From contig PWGE01000342.1 of the NCBI GenBank assembly GCA_003554345.1, positions 1 to 5,871 of the forward strand: a DNA stretch of 5,871 nt, in the 5' to 3' direction. A program made the position numbers and the translations under genes. This stretch comes from Candidatus Sumerlaeota bacterium (GTDB lineage Bacteria; Sumerlaeota; T1SED10-198M). The notes below the pieces were generated by a model that had not been told where the DNA came from, searched no databases, and worked only from the letters and a program-made list of their open reading frames with translations. This document shows, piece after piece, positions 1 to 5,871 of this stretch (position 1 is the stretch's first letter; every line of letters starts with the position of its first letter).

Positions 1-903
1 AATGTTTTTCATGCGCTCGTATTCTCCGGAAAGAGCCAGGCTCCTCAGTGATAGTAAGATGCTATCAAGATTCTCATCCTCTTTGAAAAGTGGACAGAGA
101 CCGGCCTGTACGGGCTTTGTTTCTTCTTTACCCTGAATATTTATTTCTTCGATCATACAAAAATTCTGTACATGATCAGCATATCTCAGAAAAAATCTTT
201 CAATCAGGTGAATAATACCGGAAGGCAGTGCATCCTCATACTGGGAGCCGGCAAGACTCGTTCTTTCCAGAAGTGCCTGTGCTTCCTGGTTGCAGTATTC
301 AATCTTACCCCCTCTGGAAAGAACGATGATTCCGACAGGGAGGGCATTTATTAAAGAGGCTGTTCTTTCGCGGTATTTTTGTAAATTTTGAAAGATAAAA
401 GCCTTATAAAGAAGGTGGCTGAGTGTGGTTGAGAAAAGCTGAATGAGAGAAATATCATCCTCAGTAAGGGGGGCGTTTTGTTTATTGGAAAAATTGATAA
501 CTCCCAGGCATTCATCATCCATCAGAAGGGGAACAGTACAAAAGGTTTCCCGGAGAGAATTACCCTTTTGTTTAAAAAGTTTTTCAGGAAGGTTATTGTC
601 CGAAAGTGTAGAGGAGAGAGACTTTCTGTGTTTCGCAGCGTAATCTGCTATTTCTTTACCAGGATGAAGAGGGGAATCATGTATGTGCCCGGAGGTGTTT
701 TCGGCAGCGGCCTTTAATATGAGAAAAGAGTCTTCTAATATCATCAAAGAACAATGGTGGACTTTTAATGTTCGAAGAGACACTTTGACAAGTGCCTCAT
801 AGAAAGCAGGTAATGTATCAATATTGTAAAGAGCGTTATTCAGACTTTCTAAAAACTGCTCAAATCTGACGGGAGAACTGGCTTCTTGTCTTCGTTTGTT
901 CAA
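1..903 (-). CDS. GAF-PAS domain signalling protein, 3' end outside window
   Basis: The minus strand is open without a stop from 903 to the window edge, giving the first 301 residues of a soluble protein. Residues about 28-170 look like a GAF domain, with a typical end in the C-T-V-P-L-L, E-C-L-G-V-I-N-F and T-E-D-D-I-S-L-I segments. A helical linker (about 165-183) leads into a PAS domain from about 184, with the usual N-A-L-P-V-G-I-I-V-L start and the E-Y-C-N-Q-E-A segment. GAF and PAS domains bind small ligands, cofactors or partners. The output domain is cut off; a histidine kinase, a nucleotide cyclase or another effector are all possible. TTG at 901-903 is chosen because an in-frame stop lies at 922-924, no ATG or GTG lies between, and the first internal ATG (residue 54) would cut into the GAF domain. 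No strong ribosome binding site precedes it. It lies 39 bases after the envelope-protein gene on the same strand, with no visible terminator, so the two are probably cotranscribed. The gene is real with high confidence; the exact start is less sure. Confidence 0.85.
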   Translation of the reverse strand, partial: MNKRRQEASSPVRFEQFLESLNNALYNIDTLPAFYEALVKVSLRTLKVHHCSLMILEDSFLILKAAAENTSGHIHDSPLHPGKEIADYAAKHRKSLSSTLSDNNLPEKLFKQKGNSLRETFCTVPLLMDDECLGVINFSNKQNAPLTEDDISLIQLFSTTLSHLLYKAFIFQNLQKYRERTASLINALPVGIIVLSRGGKIEYCNQEAQALLERTSLAGSQYEDALPSGIIHLIERFFLRYADHVQNFCMIEEINIQGKEETKPVQAGLCPLFKEDENLDSILLSLRSLALSGEYERMKNI

Positions 904-942
904 AATTAAAACTCTGTTTCTTTATATATGGATAATGATGTT

Positions 943-3630
943 TTATTTTTTCATCGCTTTTACGTTGTTCAGGTACATGAGAGCAGTGGTGCCAAGATTG
1001 TCTCGGATCGAAAGAGTGTTTATATAATCCAGAGCATCTGGCAGACCTTTTTTGGTTGCTACATGTTCTCCATCAATATAACCCTCAAGTGACTTATCAT
1101 TCAAATCTATTTCATAACGGATGGTTTTCCAGGTGGAGAGTTTGTAAGGGATGGATTCTCCATGAAGACGCAATTTGGGATCTTTGGGGTTGACCATATA
1201 AAGGATCGTATGGATAGATTGCCTGAAGTCACGATCTTTTTCAAGGTATATTCCAAGCAGGTACTTGTTTTTGTGGTCACAGCGAAAGTCAAATTCAAAG
1301 ACGAAGGTTCCACTTAAGGGTTCGAGGGGACGGTAAAAGTAGGCGGTGCCTTTCGGTTCTACTTTTTCGTACTGAGCACATTTTTGTCCTGAGAGACAGT
1401 CGATATTATCCACTACTTTCAGAGAGGCATAATCATATCCACCTTCCCACCCCTGGGGTAGTTTTCCCACCTCTTCCTTTTCAAAATCCTGTTGAAAAAG
1501 ACAGGAGTCTTTCAACTTATTTTCTGTAGGTGACTCGCTCTTTTCCGGGGTAGTATCCTCCGGTTTCCTGGCACCAGCGGAGGTCTTGAACAGCTCGTCC
1601 AGCTCTTCTTCAGTTTTTTCTTCTGCCAGTGATTCTGCCTCTTCCTCTTCGATGGAATCCAACAGACTTTCTGTATCCTCATCTTCGGCAACTTCCTCAT
1701 TACGTCCTTCCTGATCGCTTGTTTCTTCCTCTGGACCAATTGACATTATCTCATCTTCAACACTTTCTTCAAAGGAGTCAGGGGTCTCTTGCGGTTCAAT
1801 TTCAATTTCTTTGCTTTTGGAAATGTTTACCTCTTCCTCCTTTTCTTCCTTGAGGCTGCTTGTGCCCTCACTGGCTTTATCCGGAGAATGCCCGGGTGTT
1901 GAAACCTCTTCTTCAGTATCAGAAGAGGATGTTTTTTCATCTTCTTCAGGGGGTTTTGAATTTTCTCCGGTTCTTTTATCGGATGGTACATCTTCTTTAA
2001 CAGCGTCTTTTGGGCTCTCCGGTGGTGGGGCGACTTTTTCTGATGATGCTGGGGGTGGTGTCACTTTATCAGAACCAGTCGGCTCAGATGATTCTTTTCC
2101 GGTTCCTGCCGTTTTAGAACTGAGTTGCTGGACCTGTTCAAGAAGTTTACGGTCTCTTATGGATATTTGCCGGTATCTTATAAAGAGAAAAACGAGTATT
2201 AAAAAGAATATGCCTATAAGGATGCCTGCAATCGGTATAACAAACTGCTGTGAAATACCAGCATCACCAGGCTGTGAGGATCTTCGGGCAGCAATCTGTT
2301 GTAAAGCCTGGCGGGCTTCTATATTATTAGAATCCATAGATAATACCTGTCGAAAAGCTATTTCGGCATCTTCCAGGTTGTCTTCTGATAAGTGTTCCAG
2401 TCCTTCATTTATCAGGAGGTCTATATCCTCCCGGGCAACAGCTCTTTCTTCCTCTCTTTCTGTTCGCTCTTCTAATTCACTGATCTGCTCCCTTGCCATT
2501 TGCATATAGAGCAGAGCCTGGGAATTATCAGGATCTATCTCCAGGATTTGTTCCCACAGAGTAAGAGCTTCTCTGGGTTCCCGTTGTTCAAGTAAATGAA
2601 AAGCCTGCCTGTGTAAATGCCGTATATTAGCCTGTCTGCGCCTTTCTTCTTCTTCCCGGCGCCTCTCTTCGACCAATCGTTGACGTTGTACCTCATCAAG
2701 TTGACGGACAGCTTCTCTCAGTTCTTCAATGATGCGGTCCTGTTCAAGGGAAGTATGCAATAGTCTCTCTAATTGCTGGACATATAGAATATCATCACCA
2801 ATTTCCCGTGCTCGTTCTATTTCCCTTTCAATATCGGCAGGGTCATCCAGGAGAGCTCTTCTTTCACGGGGTGTCGGCTCAGTTACTTCTTCAGTATATT
2901 GAACAACTTCTGCCATTAAAAACCCTTCCTGGCGCACAGAATTTTCTACTTCCTGAGCCAGGCTCCGGGAATCGTAACGTCCCAAGTAGACATTCCATTC
3001 CCCGTCTTCAGAGATAACTTCGACAGGATAATACCCCTCCATTTCGATGGTATTTTGATGCTCAATGGCTTCTTCCTGTTCAGCAAAACTTCCCAGGTAA
3101 ACCCTGTAAATATCCCGTGGATCCGTTTCCGGATCTGGTTCGAAAAGAAATTCTTCTTCATCTTCAATACCGGCTTCTGTCAGAGAAATGACTTCTCCTC
3201 CAAAAAAGCCTTCTTTCTGAAGACTGTCGACGGTGTCTGATGCTGCCGGGGAAGAGGGGAAACGACCGACAAGAAGACTGTATGTGTCGTCTTCGTCCGG
3301 AATAAGTTCCACCGGAAAATATCCCAGCCTGTCCAGTTCTTCTTTGCGCATCTCTGCATCACGATAATCTAATTCTTCTCCCAGAACAATAGTATACATG
3401 TTTGAAGAAGATGTTTGCCGCACTATGAGGGGAGTGGCAAGAGAGGCAGATAATCGTTCAGGTGCCATCTTTGCCTCTTTTTTTTCTGCCCTCTCTTCCT
3501 GAAACTTTTCATATGTTTCTATGATTCTGATACTCTGGTTATTGCTTGAATGACACGGTGCAGTTAAAATGAAAAAGGGTGTTGCAAGAATGAAAAAGGA
3601 GAATAAATACCATACAGACTTTTTCTTCAT
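943..3630 (-). CDS. Membrane protein with two SPOR domains, TPRs and a C-terminal laminin-G-like domain
   Basis: This 895-residue envelope protein has an unusual domain order. Residues 1-28 form a basic, hydrophobic export signal. Two SPOR-type repeats follow (about 78-151 and 174-245), each with a Y-x-V-x-L-G start, a central R/E-L-G-Y or E-G-Y-Y-P-V-E turn and a second V/L-G-R strand; SPOR domains bind denuded septal peptidoglycan. A charged, probably coiled-coil stretch (about 262-335) leads into TPR-like helices (about 336-383 and 405-445), including E-A-L-x-L-W-E-Q-I-L-E-I-D-P-D-N. One membrane helix spans about 463-484, followed by basic residues (R-Y-R-Q-I-S-I-R-D-R-K), which favours a cytoplasmic C-terminus. 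Residues about 487-705 are a low-complexity linker rich in Glu, Ser and Pro. Residues about 706-895 resemble a laminin-G/concanavalin-like beta sandwich (F-E, G-K-L-P-Q-G-W, W-K-T-I-R-Y-E-I-D, Y-I-D-G-E-H-V, Y-L-N-N-V). I see no catalytic motif. ATG is preceded by AAAGGAA at good spacing. Cys26 has proline before it, a poor lipobox. A structural or sensory role at the cell wall is inferred. Confidence 0.9.
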   Translation of the reverse strand: MKKKSVWYLFSFFILATPFFILTAPCHSSNNQSIRIIETYEKFQEERAEKKEAKMAPERLSASLATPLIVRQTSSSNMYTIVLGEELDYRDAEMRKEELDRLGYFPVELIPDEDDTYSLLVGRFPSSPAASDTVDSLQKEGFFGGEVISLTEAGIEDEEEFLFEPDPETDPRDIYRVYLGSFAEQEEAIEHQNTIEMEGYYPVEVISEDGEWNVYLGRYDSRSLAQEVENSVRQEGFLMAEVVQYTEEVTEPTPRERRALLDDPADIEREIERAREIGDDILYVQQLERLLHTSLEQDRIIEELREAVRQLDEVQRQRLVEERRREEEERRRQANIRHLHRQAFHLLEQREPREALTLWEQILEIDPDNSQALLYMQMAREQISELEERTEREEERAVAREDIDLLINEGLEHLSEDNLEDAEIAFRQVLSMDSNNIEARQALQQIAARRSSQPGDAGISQQFVIPIAGILIGIFFLILVFLFIRYRQISIRDRKLLEQVQQLSSKTAGTGKESSEPTGSDKVTPPPASSEKVAPPPESPKDAVKEDVPSDKRTGENSKPPEEDEKTSSSDTEEEVSTPGHSPDKASEGTSSLKEEKEEEVNISKSKEIEIEPQETPDSFEESVEDEIMSIGPEEETSDQEGRNEEVAEDEDTESLLDSIEEEEAESLAEEKTEEELDELFKTSAGARKPEDTTPEKSESPTENKLKDSCLFQQDFEKEEVGKLPQGWEGGYDYASLKVVDNIDCLSGQKCAQYEKVEPKGTAYFYRPLEPLSGTFVFEFDFRCDHKNKYLLGIYLEKDRDFRQSIHTILYMVNPKDPKLRLHGESIPYKLSTWKTIRYEIDLNDKSLEGYIDGEHVATKKGLPDALDYINTLSIRDNLGTTALMYLNNVKAMKK
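2011..2070 (-). repeat. Short tandem Pro-rich repeat within the membrane-protein linker
   Basis: Residues 521-540 of the SPOR/TPR membrane protein hold two imperfect ten-residue copies of the form (D/E)-K-V-x-PPP-x-S, one after the other. Each copy contains three consecutive prolines, and they lie just after the membrane helix at the start of the disordered linker. It looks like a local duplication in low-complexity sequence and has no known function. Confidence 0.55.
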
Positions 3631-3638
3631 AAAAATGG

Positions 3639-3645
3639 TTCCTTT
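3639..3645 (-). promoter_or_regulatory. Ribosome binding site of the SPOR/TPR membrane-protein gene
   Basis: On the minus strand the sequence reads AAAGGAA, eight bases before the ATG at 3630-3628. This is a strong Shine-Dalgarno match at good spacing and supports that start, which also begins a clear export signal. Confidence 0.8.
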
Positions 3646-3679
3646 CTTGATATTAAGTGTCTACTTTTTTTACATTTGT

Positions 3680-3687
3680 ATTATAAT
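3680..3687. promoter_or_regulatory. Overlapping divergent -10 elements in palindrome ATTATAAT
   Basis: The palindrome gives a perfect TATAAT on the plus strand (3682-3687) and another on the minus strand (3685-3680). They lie 39 bases before the activator ATG and 49 bases before the membrane-protein ATG, which suits short 5' leaders. Neither has a convincing -35: the best at suitable spacing are TGTCTA (3658-3663) for the plus strand and TAAACT (3707-3702) for the minus strand. The flanking DNA is very A+T rich, so chance matches are likely, and the promoter call is an inference from position and sequence. Confidence 0.5.
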
Positions 3688-3716
3688 AATTTTAGTTGAA
3701 AAGTTTACCTTTTTTT

Positions 3717-3720
3717 GAGG
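3717..3720 (+). promoter_or_regulatory. Ribosome binding site that decides the activator start
   Basis: GAGG lies six bases before ATG 3727 and only three before ATG 3724. The in-frame TTG at 3715 begins just upstream of and overlaps the GAGG, so it cannot be served by it. The spacing favours 3727, with 3724 as the alternative; they differ by one residue. Confidence 0.7.
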
Positions 3721-3726
3721 TTTATG

Positions 3727-5805
3727 ATGAATTTGCGATATTCAGGTCCCTCTTATTTAAGAGGATTGTTTGAGAGTTATCGTTACGCACCGGCTGCCTG
3801 GTTTCTTTTTTTAGATTCCATGTATGGTGATATGGGGTATTTTCTGGCACTTTTACGGAGGTCTCAGAGGATTGATTTTGCCAGTTCCTTAAAACCCTTT
3901 CCCCGGTGTCTTCATTCTCCTTATTCTTCTATCAACTTGACGAGAAATATAAAAACAATAAGAAAAAAATTGTTACGTTATAAAATAATAGAAAAAGAAC
4001 CGGAAGAACTTGTGAAAACCCTACATCAGAAAATAAAAACACTTCTTCCACGAAACGACTCCTTTAAAAATGTGTTTTATCATTATTATTGTGGGAATTT
4101 TCGGGCAGCCATTGATGTGCTGGAAAAAACCCAGACCTGTGAGGATGCCGGGGAAAATTGGCGCACCTTATGGAAAGGGCACCTCTTGTTTCATATGGGA
4201 GAAATACCGAAAGCCCGGGATGTTTTTTACAGCTTGAAGACAAAAGCCCCTGAAACGCAGTGGCAACTTGCTCTGATAGACTTATTGAATGAAAAGTATG
4301 ACAGAGTGTCTCATAGACTGGAGGAACTGAGTAAAATAAAGAAAGAAAATGTCACCCACTCTCTCTATTTGTGTTCACTGTATCAGAACCCTGAACATTT
4401 CTTTTCTCATCTCTGCAGAATAAAGGGCTTGCTCTCCTTTCTTTCTAAAGAAGGGTGGTGTGAACTTAAAAAGATTTGCGAGGATAATGCCGAAAATCTG
4501 GCGAACCTTTTTCTTCGTTCAGAAATGTTTTTGAGCAGGGAGGAATTCGCAGAAGCAGCAAGTGGCTATCAGAAAATTCTGGAACAGTATCCTTACCAGG
4601 TTCGTCCTGTCATTGCTATCAATAACCTTGCCTGTCTCTTGAGCCGGCAAAAACAGTTTGCCAGGGCAGAAAGCCTTCTTCAGGAATGTGTAAAAAAGGA
4701 GCCGGATATACCTTTGTTTGTCAAAAATCTTTCCCGCTTGTATTCCAGGGAAATCGAAATGCTTTATCTGTACAGGTTTTATACGCTGGGACATATCTTG
4801 TTCCCTGTAAACAGTTTGTGTTTTGAAGATTATCCCTATCCACTAATGTTTACAACGAACAATATAAGGATGCAAGAACTCTATGAAACAATGGAGAAGG
4901 TATCCAAAAGCAGTGTAAATGTTCTTCTGCATGGAGAAAATGGTGTCGGCAAAGAAATTGTAGCGCGTTATCTTCATTGCCGCAGTCCTCGTGTAGATAA
5001 CCCTTTTGTGGTTATTGACTGTTCATCTATTCCGGCTACTCTTATAGAAAGTGAGTTGTTTGGTTATGAGAAAGGAGCTTTTACAGGGGCTGAAACTTCT
5101 AAAGCCGGTAAAATTGAAAAGGCTGCACAGGGGACTTTATTTTTAGACGGCATCACACATATTCCCAGTGTAGTCCAGGCAAAATTGCTGCGCTTTATAC
5201 AGTTCCGGGAATATTCACCGATAGGTTCAACGTATACAAAAAAAATAGATGTAAGGATAGTGGTCTCAACGACCATGAATGTGGAACAGGCTCTTCAAGA
5301 AGGATATTTCAGGCAGGATCTTTTTTTCCGCCTGAATGTATTGACACTGTATATTCCCTCACTTCGTGAAAGAACAGAAGATATTGTACCTTTATTTGAG
5401 ATGTTTTTAAAACATTATTCTCAAAAATATAAAAAGGATGAGCCATGTTTTTCTAAAAATTTACGTCACTTTCTTTTCAATTATAGCTGGCCGGGGAATA
5501 TTCGGGAACTGCAGAATTTTACGGAAAGACTTGTCCTCCTTGGAGAAAAAGAGGCGATTTCCCTTCAAAAAACTCAGGTAGAAAGACCCTGTCACCATGA
5601 CAGTATACCTACAATGAATCTTAAAGAGCTGGAAAAGAGTGCCATGAAAAAAGCGCTACATATCTCCTCTTCCAATCGGGAAGCAGCGGAAATGCTGGGA
5701 ATAAACCCCAGTACTCTCTGGCGGAAATTAAAGAATTATGATATGTACGATATATCTGCAAAAAAACAGGTAAAAGAAAATAAAAAAAGTAAAAAAAGCC
5801 GGTAG
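3727..5805 (+). CDS. Sigma-54-dependent activator with TPR-like N-terminus and atypical Walker B
   Basis: This 692-residue protein is a bacterial enhancer-binding protein, which uses ATP hydrolysis to remodel closed sigma-54 RNA polymerase complexes. The N-terminal 370 residues contain no receiver, GAF or PAS domain. They are helical, with TPR-like units at about 263-334 and possibly at 110-200; the first 60 residues are not recognised. The AAA+ core (about 376-606) has Walker A GENGVGKE (403-410), the sigma-54 contact loop GAFTGA (450-455), arginine fingers in F-R-Q-D-L-F-F-R (529 and 535) and the sensor II segment WPGNIRE (588-594). The Walker B segment reads L-F-L-D-G, with Gly475 where the family has Glu, and sensor I reads S-T-T instead of A-T-N. 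A Fis-type helix-turn-helix follows (about 632-671: N-R-E-A-A-E-M-L-G-I-N, T-L-W-R-K-L-K), then a Lys-rich tail. The ATG at 3727 has GAGG six bases upstream; ATG 3724 and TTG 3715 are also in frame, but 3715 lies just before the GAGG and 3724 is too close to it. It is divergent from the envelope operon, its possible target. Class is near certain; target and signal are unknown. Confidence 0.95.
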   Translation: MNLRYSGPSYLRGLFESYRYAPAAWFLFLDSMYGDMGYFLALLRRSQRIDFASSLKPFPRCLHSPYSSINLTRNIKTIRKKLLRYKIIEKEPEELVKTLHQKIKTLLPRNDSFKNVFYHYYCGNFRAAIDVLEKTQTCEDAGENWRTLWKGHLLFHMGEIPKARDVFYSLKTKAPETQWQLALIDLLNEKYDRVSHRLEELSKIKKENVTHSLYLCSLYQNPEHFFSHLCRIKGLLSFLSKEGWCELKKICEDNAENLANLFLRSEMFLSREEFAEAASGYQKILEQYPYQVRPVIAINNLACLLSRQKQFARAESLLQECVKKEPDIPLFVKNLSRLYSREIEMLYLYRFYTLGHILFPVNSLCFEDYPYPLMFTTNNIRMQELYETMEKVSKSSVNVLLHGENGVGKEIVARYLHCRSPRVDNPFVVIDCSSIPATLIESELFGYEKGAFTGAETSKAGKIEKAAQGTLFLDGITHIPSVVQAKLLRFIQFREYSPIGSTYTKKIDVRIVVSTTMNVEQALQEGYFRQDLFFRLNVLTLYIPSLRERTEDIVPLFEMFLKHYSQKYKKDEPCFSKNLRHFLFNYSWPGNIRELQNFTERLVLLGEKEAISLQKTQVERPCHHDSIPTMNLKELEKSAMKKALHISSSNREAAEMLGINPSTLWRKLKNYDMYDISAKKQVKENKKSKKSR

Positions 5806-5840
5806 GGCTACAAAAAATGGGAGTAAATACGGGATACATG

Positions 5841-5869
5841 TTGTTATATGACAAAAAATGTGTTATAAT
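5841..5869 (+). promoter_or_regulatory. Sigma-70-type promoter for a gene beyond the right edge
   Basis: TTGTTA (5841-5846), a 17-base spacer and a perfect TATAAT (5864-5869) form a near-consensus promoter, and TGT directly before the -10 makes it an extended -10. It reads rightwards, 36 bases after the activator stop codon, so the next gene appears to have its own promoter. Its product is not in the window. Confidence 0.6.
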
Positions 5870-5871
5870 AA

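Noticed and set aside
172-717. Short plus-strand open frames across the left part of the window
   Set aside because: They are antisense to the GAF-PAS coding frame, which shows clear domain patterns over its full length, and their translations resemble no known protein.
904-942. Terminator or promoter between the two minus-strand genes
   Set aside because: The 39 bases contain no inverted repeat with a T run and no paired -35/-10, only A+T-rich sequence, so readthrough is the simpler reading.
1811-2509. Long plus-strand open frame, 232 codons, Ser-rich
   Set aside because: It lies wholly antisense to the membrane-protein gene, and its Ser and Phe runs are the reverse complement of that gene's Glu and Lys codons. 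It has no recognisable domain, and the opposite strand encodes clear TPR and membrane segments.
3538-3564. Lipoprotein signal around Cys26 of the membrane protein
   Set aside because: The residues before the cysteine are L-T-A-P, and proline directly before Cys is not accepted in a typical lipobox. An ordinary or uncleaved export signal is more likely, although spirochaete lipoboxes are looser.
5797-5809. Hairpin AGCC-GGTAG-GGCT next to A/T runs at the activator stop codon
   Set aside because: The stem has only four pairs. The T run that would make it a terminator lies on the minus strand, where no convergent gene is evident, and on the plus strand no T run follows.

Overview
The window holds three protein genes in a divergent arrangement, with almost no free space between them. 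Two minus-strand genes run leftwards from about position 3630: a large envelope protein (946-3630), then, after a 39-base gap, a GAF-PAS signalling protein that starts at a TTG near 903 and runs off the left edge. One plus-strand gene (3727-5805) runs rightwards and encodes a sigma-54-dependent enhancer-binding activator. No RNA genes, mobile elements, CRISPR arrays or phage genes are visible.

The organism is a diderm (Gram-negative type) bacterium with moderately low G+C. It uses SPOR domains, which in known proteins bind septal peptidoglycan, and it uses sigma-54. The combination of SPOR, TPR and a laminin-G-like fold with a sigma-54 regulator suits Spirochaetota, PVC-type or deltaproteobacterial-type lineages. 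I cannot decide among these from the window, and that placement is inference.

The 96-base divergent region (3631-3726) contains an 8-base palindrome, ATTATAAT, that supplies a TATAAT -10 hexamer on each strand, so the two transcription units may share overlapping promoters. Both divergent genes have good Shine-Dalgarno sequences. At the far right end (5841-5869) lies a near-consensus sigma-70 promoter with an extended -10 element, pointing to a gene beyond the window.

As a working model (inference only), the envelope protein reads cell-wall state through its periplasmic SPOR and TPR part and passes it across one membrane helix to an acidic cytoplasmic tail ending in a laminin-G-like domain. 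The GAF-PAS protein would sense a small ligand or redox cue in the same operon, and the TPR-containing activator would respond through protein contact, since it has no receiver domain. The most surprising point is that the activator keeps GAFTGA, Walker A, both arginine fingers and the Fis-type helix-turn-helix, but has glycine in place of the Walker B glutamate and non-standard residues at other ATPase positions.
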